Shown: piece after piece, positions 40,961 to 53,700 of the stretch
How the letters are laid out: each line of letters starts with the position of its first letter
How positions within the stretch are numbered: position 1 is the first letter of the stretch
Assembly: GCA_051294375.1 (NCBI GenBank)
Contig: CM119269.1
Span: 23,355,497-23,419,496 of the forward strand
Reading direction: 5' to 3'
Source: Paraspadella gotoi
Lineage: Eukaryota > Chaetognatha
Length of the DNA stretch: 64,000 nt
The notes under the pieces: generated by a model
What the model was told of the DNA's origin: nothing
Database searches by the model: none
What the model saw: only the letters and a program-made list of their open reading frames with translations
Program-made: the position numbers and the translations under genes

Positions 40961-43900
40961 GCAGTGAGATTGCAGACGCGGCCGGATCCGGGAGGCGGAG
41001 GTGAAAAGCGGTCCGGAGGCGCATTGTTTTTTGAGGTGGCTGAAGCTTGGGCTAAGAGTAAAAATTGGGGGCAGGGAGGCTGAGAATGGGAAGGCCGGTA
41101 AGAAAAGGACTGTGTGGCGCGTTCTCGCCTCTTGCTTGTGCTTTTTGTTGGTTTTGTTATACGGCAAAAATGCAAAGGTTTGTTCCTCAAGATTAAAATG
41201 CCTTTTATTGTTCCCAAGAATTGTTGCTCTATTTTTGTTCTAAATTTAGGATATTGCTAAATTCTGAAGGCGTTTATGACAGCTGCCATTGGTTTTATAT
41301 TATAATATTTTTTTTAATTCAAAAAGAAAAATATTTCTAGTTCTGTTTAAATTATTTTCTAAATAAGTTGTACATAAGCATACTATTTTATATTTTTTTT
41401 TTTTAATACATTCCATTCACTCAATTTATTCCTTTTTTATTTTAAAACAAAAGATAATTAATTAGTTAATTTATTCCATGAATAATATTAATTAAATCAT
41501 TTAATTCATAATCTTATTCTATTCTATTTATTTATTAACTTTTATTCATTTTATTAAATCAAATAATTTTTTATCTTGCATCATTATTTTAAACTTGTAC
41601 TTTTTTTATTTGCATTATTATTTTAACTGGCATCATTTTTTCAAGCCTGGCATTCTTTTTTTAACATGCAATTATTTTTTATTTATATTATTAAACTTGA
41701 ATCATTTTAATTTGCATTATTTTTTTAAACCTGTATATGTTTTTGAAGTTGCAATTTTTTGTTTTTTTAATTTGTAATATATTTTCAATTTGCATTCATT
41801 TTTTTTATTTTTGAATCATGTTTCTATCTTGATCATTTTTTTAACTTGTATATCATTTTTTAAACTAGCTTCATTTTTAAACTTGCATATTTTTTTTAAA
41901 TTTGTATCATTTTTTTAAGCTTGCATTATTTTTTAATTCAATTATATTTTTTAATTCGGCATTATTTTTTTAATTTTCATTATTTTTAAAACTTGCAATC
42001 ATTTTTTTAAACTTTTTCCATCATTTATTCAATTTGTAATATTTTTTATTTGTATTGTTTTTTAACCATTGCATCATTTTTTAAATATTGCATCTTTGTT
42101 TTTAGGCTTGGCCTCATGTTTTTTTAACTTGCCTCATTTTTTTTTTATAACGATTGCCTCATATTTTTAACTTTGTATTATTTTTTTATTTTTTAGTATT
42201 TTTTTAATTTTATATTACCTTTTAACTTATACAGTTTTAATAGTTTTTATATTAATTTATTATATTATCAGTTTTATTTTTAGTAAAAACAATTCCTAAA
42301 ATTGGTACAGATACGAATATAAACAATTATACATTTCAGGATTAATAAATAGATTATCTTGCTCCCTGACTTTGGTATTTTAATTCTTATAAACCAAATA
42401 GTATTGATAGGGTAGGTAGTTTATATGAGGATATAATAGACTATAAAGCAAGATAATATAGAAAGGCGGTAACAGACTGTTATGGAAAACACTAGAAAAA
42501 CAAGACTCGTGATTGTCAAAAGTGTAATGTGTGGAGAGGTTAGTGGTATTGCTAGAAGTTGGATCGCTGTGAAGGTAATAATAGTAGAGGTGCTCCAAGG
42601 TGGGTCAAGGTAGAAGGGTTGAGAGAGAGTGGGAGATGCGTGTGGGATCGGGAGGGAGAGATGCTGCGCTGCAGGTGAGATGGGGGTTGGTGTGGATCAG
42701 ATGAGTGGCAAGAGAAGGAGAAGCAAGACAGAGGGAGAGGAGAGAAGAGGATCAGCCAGATAAGAGAGTACCTGAGAGATGGAGAGAGAGAGGAGAAGCG
42801 AAAGGGAGATGGAGAGGTATAGAGGAGATAGGAAATAATAAGAGTAGGAAGAGGAAAGTAGAGAAGAAAGGTAGAGAGGAAAGGAAGAGGTTGGCTGAAG
42901 AAGAAGGTGTCATAAAGAAATAGGCGATGGCGATTAAGAAGAAAAGAAAAGTGGAGAAGGTGAGGATGAGTAGGGTTATTTTTGTAATGAAAATTGAGAT
43001 TAGAAGTTATTAGTGTGAAAGAGCAGGAAGATGGTGAATATGATGCTGTGGTTCTGAATGTTGTGTGGTTGTTTAGTATATGGCTTTTGTTTTTATAGAT
43101 TGGTTGATTGGTTAGGGCGGATTTTGTGTTGAGAAGTCGTGGGCATGGATTTTGTGTATGTGTCTATTGGGTAGGGTGGGGGTGGATTGCGCCTGAAAAC
43201 ATAAGAATGAATTTAGTGTAAATTAGAAGAATGAAGGGCTACTGAGGGAGGATGGGAGAGGAGTAAGGTGGGAGCAGATGAGAGGTAAGGGGAAGAGCAG
43301 GAAAAGTGAGACAGAGCGAATCCGGCTGGTGAGCTGATGAATGGACTGTGGACAGATATGATAGTTAAGTATAGTTGTAAAGATTTAGTATTTGAATATG
43401 TATTTGAGGATTGATGCAGTGCCACCTAAAAGTCGTAGTCGTTATGGAGTGGAATGTGATATTGTATTGTATGGAGAATTTTGTATGTTGGTTACTTTGT
43501 ATGAATGGAGGTGTGGTGTATTGTGGTGCTGGTAAATTTACTTTATTGATGTAATGTTATTTTTTATTCTGTTGCTTTTGTGGGTAGGCGAGGGAAATAA
43601 GAGGGTATTTGTTTAGTGTGGTGCGAGGTGTGAGGCTCTTTTGAGTTTGATTGTGGCTTATAGGTGGGGTTCAAAGCGTATGCGATCGCCACTCGTGGTT
43701 CCTCGGATCGGGACGTGTGTGTCTGTGGGTTGGGGGGCGTTATTTGTCACTAGTCGATTCCGGGATCTTATTCCAGAGATCAGCTAGTAATGCCTGATGT
43801 ATTGTTGCGTTGATTAAAGAGTGAAAGAAAGAGTTTTATGATCATATAAAGAAGCTCCATCGAGCTGAAATTACAGATATAGTAATAATATAAGAGTTGT

Positions 43901-45510
43901 CGTTTTTTGTAAGAAGAAGGATGAGTGGGAAAAGAGACAGAGGCAAGAGAGAAAAAAGAAAAGAGAGTGAGAGGAAAGGTCTTCCAACGAAGCCGTATTA
44001 TTTTTTGTTTATGTTATTTGGTTGAAAAATTGGAAATTAAGGTGTTATTTTTAACACTCTCTTAAGACAATAGTAGTTATGTGTAGCATATTCTTACGTT
44101 TTTGTAGTTCAATAGTAGAAGATGATATAAGTTTTCTCAATAATATAACTTACCAACTGGATTGTTCAGGCGACCCGCATTTGTTATCCAGATAAATTTT
44201 AGTTATTTTTATTATGGACGTTGAAAACTAAATATTTCTAGATTAAAGCTTTCTTTTAGTAGATAATGATTTTATATAGGAGAAAGTTAATATGTGAAAA
44301 AGAATGACGAAGGTCGTTGAATTTATTTTACTATGTCCGGATGTATTTGTTGGTAATAGATAAATTATAAAAAAAAATGTGATTTATTAGATAAGTTTTG
44401 ATCATAGTTTTTCCAAGTTAGAAGAAGAAAACTTGGCTTGAATCATAATTTTTTGACTTCACTATCGATGTAGTGAAAAACATATTTTTTGAATTTTTTT
44501 GAGATTTCAAAATCGAGTTATTTAAGGTTTTTCTTTGTGTGGGTGTTGTTGCTGATGGGGAGGTAAGACGGTTTTTGTAAGTAGACGAAGATATTAGGAG
44601 GAGGTATTCAGCAGAAATTTTTGCCCCATTTATCGCATTTATGTTGTCTCGGGTGAGATATTCACCTTTTGATAAATAAAAGTTGCTTACTACGTAAACG
44701 AATTATATATACTATGGTTTTTATATATATTAAAATAGTATCTCGTAGTACGATGTTGTTTTATTCTTAACTTTTCTTAAGGATTCTTATGTTATAGAAT
44801 GTTAAATATAAAATTTTACTCCTATTTTATTTTAAGGCACGAGGAAGTTTAGAGGAGTGAATACCAAGAAATGAATATGAAGTCATATAAGTATAGAATC
44901 GTTTGTCTTATTGCGTCTAGCTGTTCCCGTTATTGTCCTAGCTAGGATAGTTCTGGTTGGTCTCCTGAATGATTGGTTGTGTGTTTTGAGCTTTATGCCG
45001 CTTTTGGGTCTTCGTGTGTCGTTAGTATTGTGTGTTGGTTTTGCCTCCGGGTGTTCCGGATTGCTTAGTCTTCTCTCGGTGTCGCTCTTTCTTCTTTTGC
45101 GCGGCGGCCGCGGTTGCGTGCCCGTTCAGCTCCCGTCGCTCTCCCGAGTCGCAGGCGGTTATTTCTCGTCTCTTCTCTGTCCTCGCTCAAGAGATTCGTC
45201 TTTTGGCATAGGAATAGTTGTTCTTATAAATATTTGTTCGGTTTCAGTGACCCGAATTGATGCTGATAGTTAAAGAGAAGTAGGATATCAGGTACAATAC
45301 TTATAAAGGAAAAAATTGTTTGAACAAGGAAGCGCGAGGCGTTAAGTAGGGCGACGAGGGGAGGCGATACCGGCTAAAAAAAGTGATGAGTGTGAGATCG
45401 CAGCAGCGACCGCGAGGCGGAGGCGGGGGGGTTCTTCGGCGAGGCGTGGGCTAGGCGTGAGGAGTCGGGGATAATTTAGCGGCGTCCCAGTCTTATGTCC
45501 AGCATTGGTG
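40961..45510. other. 4.5-kb insertion relative to the 62.48-kb copy
   Basis: The match to 62.4 kb stops after gcgtgtccaa and resumes with tcatgacattgaaaatgg at about 45520. The insert begins gattgcagacgcggccggat and ends near gagatcgcagcagcgaccgc, loosely similar direct flanks. Inside are a T-rich tandem tract (about 41560-42200, ttgcatcattttttaaac-like), a purine-rich tract (42600-43000) and AT-rich filler. No reverse transcriptase, transposase or other protein is recognisable. Confidence 0.5.
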
Positions 45511-45594
45511 TCCCAAAGGGGTCATGACATTGAAAATGGTTGTACCCTACAGTAATCAAGGTAACCCTCCACAAATCTTAATTTTTTAAGCCAG

Positions 45595-47770
45595 AAATGC
45601 GTAGATTATTTAATTTGTGTAAATGCTCCGAGAATAGAATGGAATTGGGGTGTTTCGAAGGATTAGGGCGAAACAACGCGTCCGTTGGCGTGGCAGCTAG
45701 AGTCGCCCGCCTCCTTCGCGCCGCTCCATGTCCATGTCCCGGCCCAGTAGGCCCGCTCTACGACCCTGCCTTCGTCTGGTTTCGGATGTCCCTATACAGC
45801 CGCCAAACCGATTGGACAGACGAATCCGAAACCAGATGCAGATCCGTCACCTGTAGAATCGCGACGACGTCTGCCAGGCCCGACAAATGATATGGAGCCG
45901 ATCGCGCCCGGAGGAGTAATTTTACGCCAGAGATGGAGGACAGGAATTCGAGGAGTCGTGAGAGAGAACAGAGAGGAGAGGTGGAGAGAGGGGAGAGAGA
46001 GGGAGAGGAGTGCGAGGGGGGGAGGGGAGAGGGAGAAAGGAGGAGGGTGAGGAAGGAGAAGAGAGAGGGGAGGGGGTTGGAGAAGCGAAAGAGCGTGAGA
46101 GAATGGAAAGTAAGATAATGAGAGAAGAAGAGAAGAGAGTGAGTGTAGAGAGAGGAGAGAGAAGAGAAGAGAAGAAAGATAGTGGATCAAAAGGAATAGC
46201 CAAAATGCGTCTAATTGGGAGAGAGAGAGAAAGAAGATAGAGAGAGGGGGAAAAGAGCGAGAGAGAGAGGAAGAGGAAACCGGATTTTCCAGAGTGGGTT
46301 CAAAGAATAGTAAGTGAGAGAGAAGGAGGAATTGATAATGACAGAGAGAGAGAGACGAAGAGAGACATTTGAGAGAGAGAGGAAATCCGTAAATTTTTAT
46401 TTTTAACTCTCAGTGGTGGCAATCATTTATTTAATTGAGTACGGAATGTCGGAGAATCGATTTCTTATTTGTGCTTATGGAAGCTAAAAGTAGTCAGGGT
46501 TTTAGCTCTAAGAAAGGTTCCTATTGGTTTTTAATCTTAATTCTCTTATATTAACCAAGGCTTGGGCCCAATCCCCTTCGTGGAGCCATAGAACGAACTT
46601 CTTCCTGGCGTGATTGGTTCTCCGCGCTCAGCTGTTTCCTGGTGTGCCTCGCAGTTGTGATTGATTGTTACGTTGGGTGGGTCCGAGATGCTTGAGGGTG
46701 CGCGTGAAGATGGCAGAGTGCAAAGGCACGAACCGAAGTGTGTGGTGACCGTTTTTCGAGGATGTGTTTTTGCCTTGGTAAAGGTGGAAAGAATGTTGGG
46801 TCTGATGTTGAAGTTAGCTGGTGCGACTCCCTGCGACGACTGTCCTTCCGCGACCCCCACGGACAGAGCCAGGCATTGTGTGTGTGTTAAGGTTTCGTCC
46901 TGGCCCACTTGTACGTATTGGGGTACTGTGTCTACGTAGGGTCTTTTTGGTGTTGTTGAATAGTGGTGAGAATGGTGAGTTTGGTTGGGATCGATCGATT
47001 GATTGGTTGGATTTTATTGGTTGGATTTATCTCTCTTCCCTTTTCCCCCCAAAAAGTCCCGCCTTTAAAATGATCATGGATTGATTGGTTGGATTGAATG
47101 GTTGGATTTATCTCGCTTCCATTTTCCCCCCAAAAAGTCCTGCCTTAAAATGATCGATTGATATGATTGGTTGGATTGATTGGTTGGATTTATATCTCCC
47201 ATTTCCCGCAAAAGAGTCCCGCCTTAAAATGATCGATTGATTGATTGATTGTTGGATTGATTAGTTGGATTTATCTCCTTCCCATTTTCCCCCAAAAGTC
47301 CCGCCTTAAAATTATCGATTGGATTGATTGGTTGGATTGATTGGTTGGATATAATCCATCCCCTTCCCATTTCTCCCCAAAAAGTCCCGCCTTAAAATGA
47401 TCGATCGATTGATTGGTTGGATTGATATTGGTTGGATTGATGGTGGATAGGATTTTATCTCCCTTCCCATTTTTCCCCCACAAAGTCCCGGCTAAAAATG
47501 CCGATCCGTGGCGGACGTGACGAAGACGACGCCGAGACGAATTCCTTCGGGCGCATCTCGACGAGCCTCTGGACTAAGAATGACGCAGCCGTTCCGCGTC
47601 GACAGCACCGTCGTATCGGAGCGCGCCGGATTTCTACACTTGCGCCTTCAATACTGGGTCGAAAATGGAAATTTTTAGAATCGAAAATAAAGAGACGTAT
47701 TTTTCTCTTCTGCTCAAAGAAGTAGACGCTTCCCTCATAACTTGAGCGGAAGTATTTGCAAGAACGCGGA
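45595..47770 (+). pseudogene. Noisy copy of anoctamin first exons
   Basis: 45640-45960 parallels the first anoctamin coding exon at 62583-62892, 46400-46480 parallels 63271-63335, 46565-46975 parallels 63444-63629 with many insertions, 46985-47480 is the 65-bp array, and 47487-47760 parallels the next exon (compare minus 57119-57392), including GRISTSLWT. All frames are broken. It is either an unpolished duplicate contig segment or a decayed gene copy. Confidence 0.65.
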
Positions 47771-47899
47771 ATTAGCTGCATTTGTGTTATAATAACNNNN
47801 NNNNNNNNNNNNNNNNNNNNNGGACCCGAATAGAGAGGTTTCTTATTTTATCGTAAAAACAATTATTATGAAAAATTCTACGAAGACCCGTAAAAACGG

Positions 47900-48225
47900 T
47901 TTTTCCTAGCCTGGTTCCAAGCCCAACCCGTTCTTTGGCGCTGAGGACTTAAAAAAAGGATTTACGGACAGTCATCTTCAGCCCGTCTAGCGCCTATATA
48001 CAAATTAAGTTAATTAATTCGCAACAAATTAAGTAATTAATTCGCAACAAATTAAGTAAGAATTCGCAACAAATTAAGTAATTAATTCGCAACAAATTAA
48101 GTAATTAATTCCGCAACAAATAAGTAATTAATTCGCAACAAATTAAGTAATTAATTCGCAACAAATTAAGTAATTAAATTCGCAACAAATTAAGTAATTA
48201 ATTCGCAACCTGGCAAGTGAATTAT
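47900..48225 (+). repeat. SINE body fragment and 22-bp AT array
   Basis: 47905-47995 is a plus-strand SINE 3' body (cctggttccaagcccaaccc to cagcccgtctagcgcc). 48005-48215 is about ten units of aattaagtaattaattcgca ac, in the position of the SINE's simple-repeat tail. Confidence 0.75.
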
Positions 48226-48363
48226 TAGCGTCAACGAATTTCAATTATGTTTGTTGATTCAAAGCAAAAACTGGAGCCAAAGGAAAAGCAGTGACGAATA
48301 GAGTTGAACAAAGCCAAACTGAATAAAATGAGAGAGAGAGAGAGAGAGGAGAGGGTGGAGAGA

Positions 48364-48395
<32 letters not shown>

Positions 48396-49629
48396 CGAGA
48401 GAGAGAGAGAGAGAGCGAGAGAGCGAGAAAAGGAGAGAGACATAAGAAGGGCGGGAAATGATATTAGAATGAATTAATGATTCGGAATTAATAAATAATT
48501 GATAAAAGCGTTTTACCTGTATGCACCATCTCAAGATATTCATTAAAAAAGACCCAAAGTTCCGATGCAAAGTTAAAAATGATAATCGTTTTCCCATGAG
48601 GACGTTTACCGATGCTTTTTTAATTCTGTAAGTTAGTTTTAAATACAATCGAATTAGTAAAAAGGTCATTACATCTGACTATTATTGTAGTGGACTTTTG
48701 TTCATAGTGGTAACATTGATAAAAACATTTATTATTTATTTATTGATAGAGTGATATCCATCCATCCTTTTCATCTATCCATCCGTATCCATTTATATAC
48801 AATACATCTATCCAATTCCTTCATTTCATTCGGATCTATCAATCTATCGATTCTATATTCCATCCAACTATCCAGTCCATCCATCAAATTTCCAATTATT
48901 GATCCTCATTCCAATCTATCCAATCCATCGATCCATCCGATTCCATCCCAATCCAACCCATCTATCCAATCCAATCTTAGTCCTACCGGTCTTCGTCGTC
49001 GCGTATCCAGCTACCCTATCCGTTTCTTCCTGTACAGACTCCACATTTTAGGAATGAAGAAAACTCCCTGCGACGTTAGACAATATTTGAAATTAACAGA
49101 CCATAATTATAACATTTGAATGAATATTCTATCAAACAACCGGCGGCGGTCGCATTCGTCATAGCGAGCGGGCGAGTTCCTTCTGAAGCGATTCCGCTAT
49201 TGTCGAAAATTTGAAGGAGGAAGAAACGACCCTGAAGTGTTGGAATGGGAAAGAGTAGAGAGGGGAGTGGTACTGGGTTAGCCATTTAAAATTAATTGAT
49301 TTAAAAGAATCTCTTCTCTTTACCTTAAAATTGGTCGACGAAATCTATTCAAGTAAGCTATCATGCCCTGACTTTGTACAGGCCATGCAGGCTTGAGGTC
49401 TTCATCCATCTTCTAAGTTAATTGAAAACAAGGACCCTGCAAGCTTTCCAATCGAGACTCTCTCCACTGTCAAACGAGACAGTGAGGAGAGTCACGCGCT
49501 AAAGAACCTGATTGCCTTATCAAAGAGAGTGGTAGGATTATTGAAGAACTCTTTCAATCATTATAAAATTGTTATCAAATAAGGAAAAATCTTTTTCTTT
49601 TCCACTCTAACTTCTCTCTCTCTCTGTCT

Positions 49630-49692
<63 letters not shown>

Positions 49693-50080
49693 TCTCTCTC
49701 TCTCTCACTTGAAGAAAGCGATGTAGAAAATAGAGGAGTAGTGAATAATTACGATATTGAAAGCAGAACATTGAGGGTGTAAGAATCTTCGAAATCTTTG
49801 TCCGTTTCTTCTGATTTTCTAATTCTGTTGAGTTTTACTGCTACGAAATCCGTTACAATCGACCGAGAATATGATAATATCAAATGATTGTGGCTGAAGT
49901 ACTGTGATTGACAACCTGAAGAGAAAAATATTTATTGCAACAAAGTTTCTCTTAATTTTCGTTATATTAATTTTAATAAATCTTATAGTCATTAATATTT
50001 TACATGTCCGCTAAGCATTGTGTTATTATTGATTTGGCACAAAAAATCTCTTCTCATTTTTAATTATCACTAATGACAGA
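48226..50080. other. Mostly repeats; possible weak anoctamin exons
   Basis: (GA)n at 48331-48430, a tccatcc-rich tract at 48751-48990, repeat 'R-B' at 49370-49500 and (CT)n at 49612-49705. On the minus strand 49110-49240 encodes fragments such as NATAAG and the other-frame IFIQML, and 48505-48600 encodes KTIIIFNFA. Either could be degraded downstream anoctamin exons, but neither is secure. Confidence 0.3.
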
Positions 50081-50084
50081 ACCA

Positions 50085-50745
50085 GACTCCCCTCTCACCT
50101 TCTTAATTATCATGGAATTGACAGAACAGCCTCCCTCTCAACCTTTGAATTATCATTATGACGACCAGCCACCCTTTCAACTTTGAAGTATCATTATTGA
50201 CAGACCAGCCTGGCTCTCACTTTGAATTATCATTAATGACAGGACCGCACCCTCTCAACTGTGAATTATCATATAGTGACAGACCAGCTCCCTCTTCCCT
50301 TTGAATTATCATTAATGGACAGACCAGCCACCCTCTCAACTTTAATTATCATAATGACAACCAGCCTCCCTTCAACTTGTGGAATTAGCATTAATGACAA
50401 CCAGCCTCCCTCTCACCTTTGAATTATCATTAATGACAGACCAGCCACCCTCTCAACTGCTGGAATTATGCATTAGTGACAGAACCCAGCCTCCCTCTCA
50501 CCTTTGAATTATCATTAGATGACAGACCAAGCCACCCTCTCAACTTTGAAATTTATTAAGACAAACCAAGCCTCCCTCTTCAACTGTGATTATCATTAAT
50601 GACAGACCAGCCTCCTCTCACCTTTGAATTATCATTAAAGACAGACCAGCCACCTCTTCAACTTTGAATTTATCATTAATGACAGACCAGCCTTCCCTCT
50701 CACCTTTGAATTATCATATAATGACCAGACCAGACCTCCCGCCGC
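50085..50745 (-). repeat. 40-bp minisatellite multiplying an anoctamin exon end and donor
   Basis: About 16 units, on the minus strand attaatgataattcaaaggt gagagggaggctggtctgtc, each with the strong donor context caaag|gtgaga. The array starts where the anoctamin exon at 50741-50875 ends, and the exon tail itself reads tatgataattcaaag. Units carry many one-base indels. Confidence 0.85.
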
Positions 50746-53700
50746 CATTTCCAAAAAACGGCGCGCATAGAGACTCGATAGAAAAATGGATCCGTTATTG
50801 CGATGACGACGCAGAAAATGGGCAAACGCAAGGACCACGGTCAAACCCGGTGAAATATCTGCAAAGACATCAGTTCTTAGGCAATTTGCAGAATGTAAAA
50901 TTCAACAATCAATCATTCAAGTAATTTAATAAGGGAAAAATATCTATCAGAATATAAATTAATAATGAAAAAATTAAATTTAAACCTCGAGTCAATATTA
51001 AATCAACTCATGAATTAAAACTTGTGTGAAGCAATTACTCAATCCAACAAACGATTTAAATTATTAAATTATTTCAATCCAATAGGATCATATGAAACAA
51101 AAGCTTATTGAACAATAATAAATGAAATACTACTTGTTCCGATTCTTATCAACAATCAATTCAATCCATCAAACAATCATATATCAATTCATTCAATTAT
51201 TCTATAAATCAATCAATCAATCAATTTCACCTCGGAAACCTGGGCCATTTAGGAAAGTAAGGTCGACAAGCCCGTGATTGGGTTTTCTTCCTTGCTGTCC
51301 ACATTCGCTTCGAATTCTGTCCACGGGGTGAAGACTCATCAAAATTAATCTATGAGATCCCAGTCGAAGGCGAGAGTCGCTTGGCGTCGTTTCCCAGAAT
51401 TCGAGAAATAGGATTTGGACCACATGGCCATACCTTATGGAGAAGGGATTAAACGGACTTGGAAAAGTCCTATCCGCAACTTCTTTACCCCCGCGGAGCC
51501 AGCCAGGGACGGGTCTTGGGCTTCGGACCAGTCCTTGAGGGTTTTTTCAGGCCCCCCAAGGCGGTTTAACGGCCGTCCTCACGCTTCGCGCAAGGTTGGC
51601 ACCGGCCGGGTATCGATCTCGTACCTGATGTTGGTCATGAACTAAAGGTATTACTCTAATCAGCACGGGGTGGACGATCTGAAGGGGTTCATTCTTTATA
51701 GGCGGGGGAACTTATTGCAATTTTCGCGACAACATACCGAAGCAATTACGGACTGTGATTTCGTATCCACCAGGTAAGTGATCTTGGAAGTAGAGACAGC
51801 TTGGGTAGAAGAAGTGTTCAGGCGAGCGGATATTAGGACAGGAGACAGTTTATATTAGTATTGGACAATTTATCTTCTTTTTCTAGTGTTTATTTTGTTT
51901 TAAAATTAATTTAAAAGTAGAATAAACCTAGGCGAGAATTCTATTATTGTGAAACAAGACAATTGGAAATGATATAATAATAATGATATGATATTAATAT
52001 TAAATTTAATTAATTGAATTAATTTAAAATTAAAATTGATAATTAAATGTAAATACATAGTGAATAAGGCGTAGTAAATTTCTAAATTAAACTTTAATTA
52101 AAATTCTAAAAGTGAGGATATTAACAACATCGGTAGTACTAATAACATTTATGTAATAAAAAAAATTTATAATAATTTTTTACAATTTACGCAGTAGCCA
52201 TATTTATACTAGTACTAATCAAATAAATATTAAAATGTTCAAAACAGGTTTTTTCTAAAATTTTTTTTGCTGATTTGGCATTCGTCATAAAAAAGTTGAT
52301 AAAAAGAAATATAACTCTTTTTTGAAAAATTCCTTCATAAGTGGGTCAAAAATTAAAAAAAGCTATATTTTTAAGCCTGAAAATTAACTTTTTAATATTT
52401 AAATTTTAAGGGTGTTTTTTTTTAATTTTTAACCCACTTAATGAAAAGAATTTTTTAAAATGATTTATATTTTCTTTTATCAACTTTTGACGGAGGAATT
52501 CAAATCTGCAATCAAAATTAAGAAAAGCATATTTTGAAATTTTTCGATTTTATAAGGATAGTACTATATATAAAATATAGCCTACTGCGAAAATTAAAAA
52601 CACATAAATTAATTTTTACATTATTAGATATTCTACTGATGGTATTGTTGTTCATAATGACATTTAGAATTTCGTATGTAACTTCACTACGTCTTAATAG
52701 TGAAATATATAATTAAATGTAATCATAGTAATCTTGTAATTTTTCATAGTAATGGGCGAAATAACCATGTTAAGAATATTTACAAAATATTTTATAAACT
52801 TGATAACATTTTTAGCACCCTGTTGACGAGCGGCCCAAAAGTTACAGTAAGCGTTCTCTACATTTGGAGATTGTCATCTCCCAAATCCTCCGCCCCGGCG
52901 GGGCGCTCTAAGGGGCGGCACCCAGGGGGCAGACTATTCCAGGGGGCAGCCAAAATGGTCATTCAGGGCGCCCCCTCTGGATTTGCCTCAGGGGCCGCCC
53001 CAGGGGGTTCCCCCTGGGGCCAAACATTTTGAGGTCTATTAGGGGCGCCCCTAATGCTTAGCCCCCTGGGGCCAAAAAAAGTCTGCCCCCTGGGGTAACC
53101 CCTTGGGGAGCAAAAACTGCTCCCCCAGGGGCGAAGTTAAAGACGAGAGCAAAGGTTTTAGATGAGAAAATATACTTCTGACTTATGTTATATATCTGAG
53201 AATATCTCCTGTCTGTTACTCTCTCTTTTCTCTCCTTTTTCTTTTTCTCTCTCTCTTTTTCTCTTCTCTCTCTTTTTCTCTTCATCTTTCTTTTTCTCTC
53301 TCTCTCTTTTTTTCTCTCTATAGATTCTTTTTTTTTCTCTCTACAAGACTTGTTTTATGCAACTGAATTAAATATACATATTTTCAAAATTATTGTTTAC
53401 TCATTTATTCCATATTTATCTAAAAATATAATATTGTATTTTTAACCCAATTATTTTAATTTCAGTTAAAAGATATAGAAACAAGTTTTAACAAACAATG
53501 TAGGACGTAGCCACCACCAAAATTTAATGGTAAAAAAGCTAATCAGTCATTTCTCTTCTTTTTTTGTCTTTTTTATCTTTCTTTTTTTAATTTTTTTTTC
53601 TTTTTGTTGGAGGACATAACTGCATAGACTGATAGAGAGACATAATTAAAAAAAAATATTTCATAATTTGATGTTTAAAAAGAAATTAAATAAATCACTA

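Noticed and set aside
50085-50745. Possible CRISPR-like array
   Set aside because: The units are contiguous and degenerate without unique spacers, in a eukaryotic intron.
52534-52716. Hydrophobic 60-codon frame
   Set aside because: It lies in AT-rich intronic DNA of the minus-strand anoctamin and shows no match to any expected anoctamin helix.
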